DNA from: UBA1764 sp045642565
GTDB lineage: Bacteria; Bacillota; Clostridia; Peptostreptococcales; Anaerovoracaceae
Assembly (NCBI GenBank): GCA_045642565.1
Contig: JAZUJE010000018.1
Location: 1 to 47,880 of the forward strand
Length of the DNA stretch: 47,880 bases
Reading direction: 5' to 3'
Shown here: piece by piece, positions 40,753 through 47,880 of the stretch
Numbering within the stretch: position 1 is the stretch's first letter
How the letters are laid out: every line of letters begins with the position of its first letter
The notes under the pieces: generated by a model
What the model saw: only the letters and a program-made list of their open reading frames with translations
Databases searched by the model: none
What the model was told of the DNA's origin: nothing
Made by a program: the position numbers and the translations under genes

Positions 40753-42088
40753 AGATCATAATCTAATACAAAAAGGTGACAGATTATTATTAGGGCTTTC
40801 AGGAGGCCCTGATTCGCTTTGCCTTCTTGACATATTAGCAAAACTTCAGCCTAGATTAGGTTTTAAGTTGTATGCTTTGCATGTAAACCATCAAATAAGG
40901 GGAGAAGAAGCTAACGAAGATATGCGCGCTGTAATTGCAATGTGCAAGGAATTATTAATTCCTATTACAGTTAAGGTTGCAGATATTCCGGCAATTTCAA
41001 AAGCCCAAGGCGTCGGCGAAGAAGAAGCAGGCCGCAATGTTCGTTATCAAGCTCTTCATACAAAAGCTCTTAAGATTAAAGAAGAGAATCAAGGCTGCCG
41101 AGTAAAAATTGTTCTTGCTCATAATAAGGATGACCAGGCAGAGACGGTATTGATGAGAATCCTTCGCGGCACCGGAGTCCATGGCCTTGCAGCAATGGAA
41201 TATGAGCGTGATGATGGAGTTATCAGACCTCTTCTTGATGTAGCCAGAAAAGATGTTGAAGAATATTGTCAACTTAATGATTTAAAGCCTAACATAGATT
41301 CTTCAAATCAAAGCATGGAATATATTCGCAACAGACTTAGACTTAGACTCATCCCTGTTTTGGAAAGAGAATTTAATCCAAATTTAAAAGATGGTCTTGT
41401 CAGGCTGGCAGAATCTGCAAGGGAAGATGATAAATTTATCACATCAACAGCGAAAAGACATCTTCCAAAACTTGGCGATGCAAGAGATTGGGATGCAATG
41501 CCAAGATCACAACTCTCTCAAATGGATCCGGCTGTTGCCAAGAGAGTAATTAAACTAATGTTTGAACGCGCCGGAATGCAAAAAGATTTCACAGCGCTTC
41601 ATATAAATAATTTGCTCGAGGCCATACACAGTGAAGGCCCGGCAACAATAGAGTTTGCAGATGGTTATAAAGCCATATTAGAATACGACAATGTTTATTT
41701 CAGAGGACCAAACGGAAAACCGATAGAGCCTCCAAAGAAAATAAAGATATATTGTAAGGTAGTTCCAATAGAAAGCTTGCCACCATTAAAAACTCTCGGT
41801 TCAAACACATGCGCTTTAGATGCGCTTAAGGTTTTGGCACAAGATTGCGATGTTCTTGTTAGAACAAGACGATCCGGTGATAAAATTAAACCTTTGGGTT
41901 TGGACGGAACAAAAAAGTTATCAGATTATATGTCTGATAAAAAGATACCTCAGGAAGAAAGAGATAAAATCAAACTTCTTTGCTGCAGGCATCAGGTATT
42001 ATGGGTAGAGGGGTACACAGTTTCAGATCTGTGTAAAGTAGACGAGGATACAGATTTTGTTCTCGTAACAAGAATACAGGAGGAATAA
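40718..42088 (+). CDS. tilS: tRNA(Ile)-lysidine synthase
   Basis: A 456-residue TilS that makes lysidine at C34 of tRNA-Ile(CAU). The PP-loop LLLGLSGGPDSLCLLD is near residue 25, and HNKDDQAETVLMRILRGTG carries the second ATP motif. A C-terminal TilS domain is present (RTRRSGDKIKPLGLDGTKKL). It overlaps tatD by 35 bases. tilS upstream of ftsH is a widely conserved order. Confidence 0.95.
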   Translation: MRADSIVLQTIEDHNLIQKGDRLLLGLSGGPDSLCLLDILAKLQPRLGFKLYALHVNHQIRGEEANEDMRAVIAMCKELLIPITVKVADIPAISKAQGVGEEEAGRNVRYQALHTKALKIKEENQGCRVKIVLAHNKDDQAETVLMRILRGTGVHGLAAMEYERDDGVIRPLLDVARKDVEEYCQLNDLKPNIDSSNQSMEYIRNRLRLRLIPVLEREFNPNLKDGLVRLAESAREDDKFITSTAKRHLPKLGDARDWDAMPRSQLSQMDPAVAKRVIKLMFERAGMQKDFTALHINNLLEAIHSEGPATIEFADGYKAILEYDNVYFRGPNGKPIEPPKKIKIYCKVVPIESLPPLKTLGSNTCALDALKVLAQDCDVLVRTRRSGDKIKPLGLDGTKKLSDYMSDKKIPQEERDKIKLLCCRHQVLWVEGYTVSDLCKVDEDTDFVLVTRIQEE

Positions 42089-42091
42089 AAA

Positions 42092-44110
42092 TTGAACAAA
42101 CGCAAAAATCCAAAAAGTCCAATTTATTATTTAATGATTTGTATTATAGCATTTGCATTAGCATTTGGTATTCAATCATTAACACGCAACTTATCCGGTC
42201 AGATTCAAGACTTGGACTTTTCAGAATTTGTTTCATATTTACAAGAAGGTAGAGTTGCAAGCGTTAAAGTAACGGCTTCTTCACGTTGTTACGAAGGCGT
42301 TTTGAAAGATGGAACATTATATGTAGCATATGCACCAACAGAGTACGATATGAATGCAGTATCAAACAACTATATCGTACCGATGGCTGCTAACGGAGAC
42401 TTAGAAGTTCTCTCGGTAAAACCATCTACATGGGCTTCATTACTTAGTTGGGTTCCAACTATTATTATGCTTATCATGCTCTTTGTACTTTATAAGAACA
42501 TGCTCGGTGGCGGAGGAGCAAAAGGCGTAATGGGCTTTGGTAAAAACAAAGCAAGAATGGAAAAAGACAGTAAGGTTACATTTAATGATGTTGCCGGTTG
42601 TGAAGAAGAAAAACAAGAGCTTAGTGAAATTGTAGATTTCCTAAAGAATCCAAAGAAATATACAGAACTTGGCGCAAGAATCCCAAAGGGCGTTCTTTTA
42701 GTAGGCCCTCCGGGAACAGGTAAAACATATATCTCAAAAGCTGTGGCAGGTGAAGCAGGCGTTCCTTTCTATTCAATCTCTGGTTCAGACTTTGTAGAAA
42801 TGTTTGTTGGTGTCGGTGCCAGCCGTGTAAGAGATTTATTTGCAGATGCAAAGAAAGATAGTCCTTGCATCGTGTTTATCGATGAAATTGACGCGGTAGG
42901 TCGCCGCAGAGGCGCAGGTATCGGTGGCGGAAACGATGAAAGAGAACAGACATTAAATCAGCTGCTTGTTGAAATGGATGGCTTTGAAGTTAATGAAGGC
43001 ATCATTGTTATGGCTGCAACAAACAGACCTGACGTTCTTGACCCTGCCATTTTAAGACCGGGTCGTTTTGATAGACAAGTTACTATCGGAACCCCTGATA
43101 TTAAAGGCAGAGAAGAAGTATTTAAAGTACATTCAAAGAACAAACCTCTTGGCAGTGATGTTGATTTAAAAGTTCTTGCAAGAAGAACTCCGGGATTTAC
43201 ACCTGCAGATATTGAAAATATGATGAACGAAGCTGCTCTTCTTACAGCAAGAAGAAATGGCAGTGAAATTCATATGGCTGATGTAGAAGAAGCTATCACA
43301 AGAGTAATTGCCGGACCTAAGAAGACAAGTAAGGTTATGAGCGAAAAGGAAAGAAAGCTCACAGCATATCACGAAGCTGGCCATGCAATCGTTATGCGCA
43401 GTATTCCGGATTGCGATCCTGTTCACCAGGTAACTATTATGCCTCGCGGAATGGCCGGAGGATTTACACTTTCGCTTCCTGAAGATGATAAATATTATGA
43501 AACAAAGACAGATATGCTTAATGAACTTTGCCACTTGCTTGGCGGTAGAGTTGCAGAAAGTATAGTGCTTGGCGATGTTTCAACAGGTGCGTCAAACGAC
43601 CTTGAAAGAGCAACAAAAATCGCTCATGACATGGTTGTTAAATATGGTATGACAGAAGCTGTCGGACCTATTAACTATTCAGATGCAGATGAAGTTTTCC
43701 TTGGCAGAGACTTTACATCAAAGCAGAATTATTCCGAAGAGCTTGCAAGTAAGATTGATAAGGAAGTAAGAAGAATTCTCGATGAAGCTTATGCAAAGAC
43801 CGAAGAAATCTTAAAAGAACATAGAGCAGAACTTGATAGAGTGGCTAATGGACTTCTCGAACTTGAAACTCTTGATAGAGACCAGTTCGAAGCACTTTAT
43901 ACTAATGAAAAAAGCGCTGAAGAACTAAAAGAAGCTCAAATAGAAAAAGATGCTACACAGAAGGCTGCTGACGAAGCCGAAGCAGCAAGAAGAGCTGAAG
44001 AAAATAAGAAGCACGAAGAAGAAATTCGAGCTGAACTTATGAAAGGTAAGCGTGTTGCAATCTTAGATAAAGATAACAATGTTATCTTTAAAGATATGGA
44101 TGAAGAGTAA
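42092..44110 (+). CDS. ftsH: ATP-dependent zinc metalloprotease FtsH
   Basis: A 672-residue membrane AAA protease. Two N-terminal membrane helices flank a small external domain. Walker A is GPPGTGKT (205-212), Walker B is CIVFIDEIDAVG, and the SRH is ATNRPDVLDPAILRPGRFDR. The zinc motif is HEAGH (427-431). The last 50 residues are charged and likely coiled coil. The start is a TTG at 42092 with CAGGAGGA 8 bases before it, supported by the family N-terminus; no ATG suits. Its stop overlaps the PucR-like gene. Confidence 0.97.
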   Translation: MNKRKNPKSPIYYLMICIIAFALAFGIQSLTRNLSGQIQDLDFSEFVSYLQEGRVASVKVTASSRCYEGVLKDGTLYVAYAPTEYDMNAVSNNYIVPMAANGDLEVLSVKPSTWASLLSWVPTIIMLIMLFVLYKNMLGGGGAKGVMGFGKNKARMEKDSKVTFNDVAGCEEEKQELSEIVDFLKNPKKYTELGARIPKGVLLVGPPGTGKTYISKAVAGEAGVPFYSISGSDFVEMFVGVGASRVRDLFADAKKDSPCIVFIDEIDAVGRRRGAGIGGGNDEREQTLNQLLVEMDGFEVNEGIIVMAATNRPDVLDPAILRPGRFDRQVTIGTPDIKGREEVFKVHSKNKPLGSDVDLKVLARRTPGFTPADIENMMNEAALLTARRNGSEIHMADVEEAITRVIAGPKKTSKVMSEKERKLTAYHEAGHAIVMRSIPDCDPVHQVTIMPRGMAGGFTLSLPEDDKYYETKTDMLNELCHLLGGRVAESIVLGDVSTGASNDLERATKIAHDMVVKYGMTEAVGPINYSDADEVFLGRDFTSKQNYSEELASKIDKEVRRILDEAYAKTEEILKEHRAELDRVANGLLELETLDRDQFEALYTNEKSAEELKEAQIEKDATQKAADEAEAARRAEENKKHEEEIRAELMKGKRVAILDKDNNVIFKDMDEE

Positions 44111-45282
44111 TGACAGATTTTACGAATCAATTGCTAATAAACAGCATTTATCACTTGCTCAACTTTGAAAAATATACAAGCTTTCAGGTTGCAGCAAGGG
44201 AAGCTGCTATAGCGAACAATTTCCAAATAGTTTTATTTTCGGCAGATTTCAACCCTGTGTTTTCGGTTGAAACAAGACATGTTGCAACTATACAGGATGC
44301 AATTCAAAAAGGTATAGAGATTGGCATCCAGCAGTCAAGCGAAAATAGAAAGGTGTTATTCCAAGGGCTTACCACCTATTGGGGTCCACTTTTCTTGCAT
44401 GATACAAAATATTATCTTATGCTCGTAGATAATGATGACTACTACAAGCAGGATGATATTATTAAGCTTGCAGAAATTATAGAGCTTGCCATGGGAATGT
44501 GGAACTATTCTCCGGAAAGAGATTTAAATGCAGAGTTTATCAGAGCTCTTAGGCGTGGCAACGCTCAACTTGCAGCAAATTTAATGACAGAACTTGGAAT
44601 TCAAGAAAGTGAACTTTCAGGTGTTTATCTTGTTCCTAATGCAAGACGCGAAGAGGCTTTAAAGATTTTAACCATGCTTGAACAAAAATATGGTGGAAGA
44701 GCATTAAGAGTAGTTGAAAGAAATGAAGTTGTCGGAGTCGTTTTAAAAAGTCAATCCGAAGAACGTTTTGGCGAACCGGAATGGAAAGCTATGGCGAAGT
44801 CCATGGCAGATTCTGCCGGAGCCCCAAAGACCTTCCATGTAATGAGGGCAAAAAATGTTGACGATTTGTGTTCAGCATTTAAGCTGATTAATGAAACCGA
44901 AGCCTTTGTACAACTGATATTTCCATACAAGCATTCATTCTCAAAATATGAATTAGCTTTAACTAATAACTGTATAAACATTTGTATGAATGGTGGAAGC
45001 GTAAAAAAATATTATCAAGACTTGATTGCTCCTCTAAGGCTCGAGGGAAGTGATTCTAAATCAAAGAATCTTATTGAGACTTTAGAATGTTTCATGCTTG
45101 ACAGTGGTATGAATGTTACCAAAACATCAAAGCTTATGCATATACATGCCAATACGGTGCAATATAGATTAAAACGAATTCGTGAAATTCTTGGTGTTGA
45201 TATCACAGCTAATACTATAGTGCCGGGCTTAATGACATCGCTTGCGGTATCAAGAATCGAAAAGGAAGTTAAATCGTTTTGA
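44110..45282 (+). CDS. PucR/CdaR-type helix-turn-helix regulator
   Basis: A 390-residue putative regulator. The C-terminal HTH region (about 318-385: SLIETLECFMLDSGMN-like, here LIETLECFMLDSGMNVTKTS, then LMHIHANTVQYRLKRIREIL) is the PucR C-terminal domain. The first 150 residues resemble a sensory region of unknown ligand. Its start overlaps the ftsH stop (TAATG), so it is translationally coupled to ftsH, and its own stop overlaps dusB (TGATG). The target and signal are unknown. Confidence 0.85.
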   Translation: MTDFTNQLLINSIYHLLNFEKYTSFQVAAREAAIANNFQIVLFSADFNPVFSVETRHVATIQDAIQKGIEIGIQQSSENRKVLFQGLTTYWGPLFLHDTKYYLMLVDNDDYYKQDDIIKLAEIIELAMGMWNYSPERDLNAEFIRALRRGNAQLAANLMTELGIQESELSGVYLVPNARREEALKILTMLEQKYGGRALRVVERNEVVGVVLKSQSEERFGEPEWKAMAKSMADSAGAPKTFHVMRAKNVDDLCSAFKLINETEAFVQLIFPYKHSFSKYELALTNNCINICMNGGSVKKYYQDLIAPLRLEGSDSKSKNLIETLECFMLDSGMNVTKTSKLMHIHANTVQYRLKRIREILGVDITANTIVPGLMTSLAVSRIEKEVKSF

Positions 45283-46178
45283 TGTGGACAAATCCATTTT
45301 TATTAGCTCCTCTTGCAGGCATAACAGATAAATCTTTTAGGAAGATTTGTTTTGAACATGGCTGCGGCATGGCTTTTACCGAGATGGTAAGTGCAAAGGG
45401 CTTATATTATAAAAATGAAAATACAGAAGATTTGCTTAAGATTGATGCTGATGAAGGGCCTGTAGGAATACAACTCTTTGGACACGAGCCGGATATGTTT
45501 ATAAATGCAGTAAAATCTTTAGAAGAAAGACCAAATGCTTGCATAGATATAAATATGGGATGCCCTGTGCCAAAGGTTGTAAAAAGTATGGAAGGAAGCG
45601 CACTTCTTAAGAATCCGAAGCTGGCTGCGGAATGTGTAAAGGCTTGCGTTGAAAATACAAAGAAGCCTGTAACGATTAAAATGCGCATAGGCTTTGAAGA
45701 TTCATCAGGCGCTGTAGACTTTGCAAAGCGAATGGTTGATGCCGGAGCTTCTATGATAACTGTACATGGGCGAACTCGGGAACAGTATTATTCGGGGAAA
45801 GCAGATTGGACAGTAATCAAAAAAATCAAAGAAGCAGTAAATGTACCTGTTGTTGGAAATGGCGATATTTTTTCAAGAGAAGATGCATTTCGAATGATGG
45901 ATGAAACAGGCGTTAATGCGGTCATGATTGCAAGGGGCGCTATGGGAAATCCATGGATTTTCTCGGGCGAAAAACCAGAGCTCGATGAAATTAAACAAGT
46001 TATGACCAAGCATGCAAACATGCTTGTACAAGATAAAGGCGAATATGTTGGTATAAGACAAATGAGAGCTCATGCCGGACATTATATAAAAGGAATCAAA
46101 GGTGCAGCGGCCTTTCGCTTAAAGATTAACCAAGCAGAAACGCTGGATGAATTGTTAACAATTATAAAGGAGATATAA
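45282..46178 (+). CDS. dus: tRNA-dihydrouridine synthase
   Basis: A 298-residue FMN enzyme reducing tRNA uridines. LLAPLAGITDKSFRKICFEHG opens the TIM barrel in part, NMGCPVPKV carries the catalytic Cys, and TVHGRTREQYYSGKADW and VVGNGDIFS are FMN/phosphate contacts. It is slightly shorter than E. coli DusB. The ATG at 45282 overlaps the preceding stop; a TTG one codon earlier is unnecessary. Confidence 0.95.
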   Translation: MWTNPFLLAPLAGITDKSFRKICFEHGCGMAFTEMVSAKGLYYKNENTEDLLKIDADEGPVGIQLFGHEPDMFINAVKSLEERPNACIDINMGCPVPKVVKSMEGSALLKNPKLAAECVKACVENTKKPVTIKMRIGFEDSSGAVDFAKRMVDAGASMITVHGRTREQYYSGKADWTVIKKIKEAVNVPVVGNGDIFSREDAFRMMDETGVNAVMIARGAMGNPWIFSGEKPELDEIKQVMTKHANMLVQDKGEYVGIRQMRAHAGHYIKGIKGAAAFRLKINQAETLDELLTIIKEI

Positions 46179-46179
46179 A

Positions 46180-46653
46180 ATGAGCGAAGAAATCTTATTA
46201 ACACAAGAAGGATATGACAAAGTCGTATCAGAACATGAATATTTAGTATCAGTAAGACGTGAAGAAGTTTCACAGCACTTAAAAGAAGCTAAATCTTACG
46301 GAGACCTTTCAGAAAATGCAGAATATGATGCTGCAAAAAACGAGCAGGCAGAACTCGAAGAAAGAATTGCTAAACTCGAATATATGATGCGTAATGTAAA
46401 AATCGTATCAGAAGAAGAAATGACAGGAGAACATGTTAACCTCGGTTTAACAGTTCGTATTAAAGATCAGAAAACAAATAAGCAGTACAAATATACAATT
46501 GTAGGTATCACCGATGCAGATCCATTCTCCGGCAAAATTTCTAACGAGTCACCTGTAGGCAAGGCTTTACTTGGTCGTTCAAAAGGTGAAGTAGTTGAAA
46601 TCGAAACCGAAGGCGGAATTCTTGTATATAAGATTATGGAGATTTTAAAATAA
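46180..46653 (+). CDS. greA: Transcription elongation factor GreA
   Basis: A 157-residue GreA that rescues backtracked RNA polymerase. The N-terminal coiled coil has the acidic tip SYGDLSENAEYDAAKNEQ, and the C-terminal FKBP-like domain ends with SPVGKALLGRSKGEVVEIE. Standard length. AAAGGAG precedes the start. Its stop overlaps the lysS ATG (TAATG), a common greA-lysS order. Confidence 0.97.
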   Translation: MSEEILLTQEGYDKVVSEHEYLVSVRREEVSQHLKEAKSYGDLSENAEYDAAKNEQAELEERIAKLEYMMRNVKIVSEEEMTGEHVNLGLTVRIKDQKTNKQYKYTIVGITDADPFSGKISNESPVGKALLGRSKGEVVEIETEGGILVYKIMEILK

Positions 46654-47880
46654 TGGCAGACGAAAAACAGCTTCAACAAAAACAAGCGCAGGAAAAACCA
46701 CAAATTTCAGAAAGCGAACAATTTTTAATTAGAAAAGAAAAATTGGAAAATTTGCAGGCTGATGGAAAGAATCCTTATGTGATTACAAAATTCAATCAGG
46801 ATGCTTTTTCTGCGGCACTCAAAGAAGAATTTAAAGATCTTGCTCCTGAAACAGATGGTGGCAAGACAGTAAATATTGCCGGAAGAATGATGTCAAAACG
46901 TGTTATGGGAAAAGCAAGCTTTGCTCATCTTAGAGATGATCAAGGCGACATCCAGCTTTATGTAACTCGTGACAATCTTGGCGAAGAAGAATATGCAGCA
47001 TTCAAAAAGCTCGACATCGGTGATGTAATAGGCGTTACCGGTGATATCTTTAGAACAAAGACCGGAGAGCTTTCTGTTCGTGCGACTAAACTTATTCTTT
47101 TATCAAAATCATTGCATCCTCTTCCGGAAAAGTTCCATGGACTTACAGATACAGAAATGAGATATCGTCAACGTTATGTTGACCTTATCGTTAATCCTGA
47201 AGTTAAGGATACATTTAAAAAGCGTTCAATGATTATTAATGAGATCAGATCTTATCTTAATGAAAAGAACTATCTCGAGGTTGAAACTCCGATTTTAACA
47301 CCTTTTGAAATCGGTGCATCAGCCAGACCATTCACAACACATCACAATACTCTTGATATGGATATGGTTCTTAGAATCGAAACAGAGCTTTATCTTAAGA
47401 GACTTATTGTCGGTGGAATAGATCGTGTATATGAAATAGGTCGTATTTTCAGAAACGAAGGTATGGATCCAAAGCATAATCCGGAATTCACATCAATTGA
47501 ACTTTATCAGGCATATACTGATTTTGAGGGAATGATGGATTTAACCGAAGGTTTATTCAAGAGACTTGCAGATAAGGTTTGCGGAACAAGAAAAATCAGC
47601 TATCAAGGTAAAGAGATTGATCTTGATAACTGGACAAGAATGACAATGACCGAAGCTGTTAAGAAATATTCCGGTGTAGATTTTAGCGAAGTAAAAACAG
47701 ACGAAGAAGCCATCGCTCTGGCTAAAAAGCATAATGTAGAACTTCCAGAAGGAAAACCAACAAAAGGCAATATCCTTCCTGAATTCTTTGATGCTTTCGT
47801 CGAAGATAAATTAGTGCAGCCGACATTCATTTACGAGTATCCAGTAGAAATATCTCCGCTCGCAAAACGCTGCCCTGACA
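46653..47880 (+). CDS. lysS: Lysyl-tRNA synthetase, class II (3' end outside window)
   Basis: The first 409 codons of LysRS, open to the window edge. The OB-fold anticodon domain includes GKASFAHLRDDQGDIQLYV. The class II motif 2 region reads GRIFRNEGMDPKHNPEFTSI, and PFTTHHNTLDMDMVLRI and ELYLKRLIVGG match the family. The ATG overlaps the greA stop. The remaining 80-100 residues, including motif 3, lie beyond the window. Confidence 0.95.
   Translation, partial: MADEKQLQQKQAQEKPQISESEQFLIRKEKLENLQADGKNPYVITKFNQDAFSAALKEEFKDLAPETDGGKTVNIAGRMMSKRVMGKASFAHLRDDQGDIQLYVTRDNLGEEEYAAFKKLDIGDVIGVTGDIFRTKTGELSVRATKLILLSKSLHPLPEKFHGLTDTEMRYRQRYVDLIVNPEVKDTFKKRSMIINEIRSYLNEKNYLEVETPILTPFEIGASARPFTTHHNTLDMDMVLRIETELYLKRLIVGGIDRVYEIGRIFRNEGMDPKHNPEFTSIELYQAYTDFEGMMDLTEGLFKRLADKVCGTRKISYQGKEIDLDNWTRMTMTEAVKKYSGVDFSEVKTDEEAIALAKKHNVELPEGKPTKGNILPEFFDAFVEDKLVQPTFIYEYPVEISPLAKRCPD

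Noticed and set aside
1..47880. CRISPR arrays, insertion sequences, prophage or integrase genes.
   Set aside because: I saw no regularly spaced repeats, transposase-like frames or attachment-site duplications at the two tRNA genes.

Overview
The window is chromosomal DNA from a low-GC anaerobic member of the Bacillota, most likely class Clostridia. The evidence is AT-rich codon use, strong AGGAGG-type ribosome binding sites, a paired EtfB/EtfA, a GlnRS, a BMP-type nucleoside ABC importer, SLH and SbsA-type surface proteins, and tungsten-type aldehyde:ferredoxin oxidoreductases (AORs). I cannot name the genus from sequence alone.

Layout. 1-1.8 kb: etfA and etfB on the minus strand. 2-3.1 kb: a CDF metal transporter. 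3.2-21.9 kb: a tungsten/molybdenum-cofactor island. It holds a small ThiF/MoeB-like activating enzyme, a secreted beta-helix protein, AOR-1 with its own MoaD/ThiS-like partner, a GPH-type symporter, MoaE, MoaA, MoaC, Mog, the tungstate importer TupABC, two MoeA proteins (one fused to a binding-protein-like domain), and a minus-strand operon of AOR-2, a second MoaD-like protein and a ferredoxin-alcohol dehydrogenase fusion. 22-26.6 kb: a Na/Pi cotransporter, tRNA-Arg(CCU), tadA, two exported proteins and an Lrp/AsnC regulator. 26.8-31.8 kb: glnS, truA, dCMP deaminase, a TagO/WecA-type transferase and UDP-GlcNAc 2-epimerase. 32-36.9 kb: a nucleoside ABC importer. 37.1-47.9 kb: an EamA transporter and a dense housekeeping operon metG-tatD-tilS-ftsH-pucR-like-dusB-greA-lysS, cut by the window end.

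The island reads as one physiological unit. TupABC imports tungstate. MoaA/MoaC make the pterin precursor. MoaE, the two GG-ending MoaD-like proteins and the ThiF-like enzyme would add the dithiolene sulfur. Mog and two MoeA proteins insert the metal, and the two AORs use the cofactor. AOR-2 sits with a ferredoxin-linked alcohol dehydrogenase, suggesting acid/aldehyde/alcohol interconversion coupled to ferredoxin.

Most striking observations: (1) TupA is circularly permuted, with the canonical C-terminal segment placed directly after the lipobox. (2) Three related leader RNAs, before AOR-1, tupA and AOR-2, share sequence blocks and a closing stem and look like Moco/Tuco-class riboswitches with different expression platforms. 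(3) The alcohol dehydrogenase carries an N-terminal two-cluster ferredoxin domain and an internal ribosome binding site and ATG that could also give the dehydrogenase alone. (4) TupC lacks much of the segment between Walker A and the Q-loop. (5) Several genes (moaA, the CDF transporter, nptA, tadA) have no usable Shine-Dalgarno sequence and appear leaderless or tRNA-processed.
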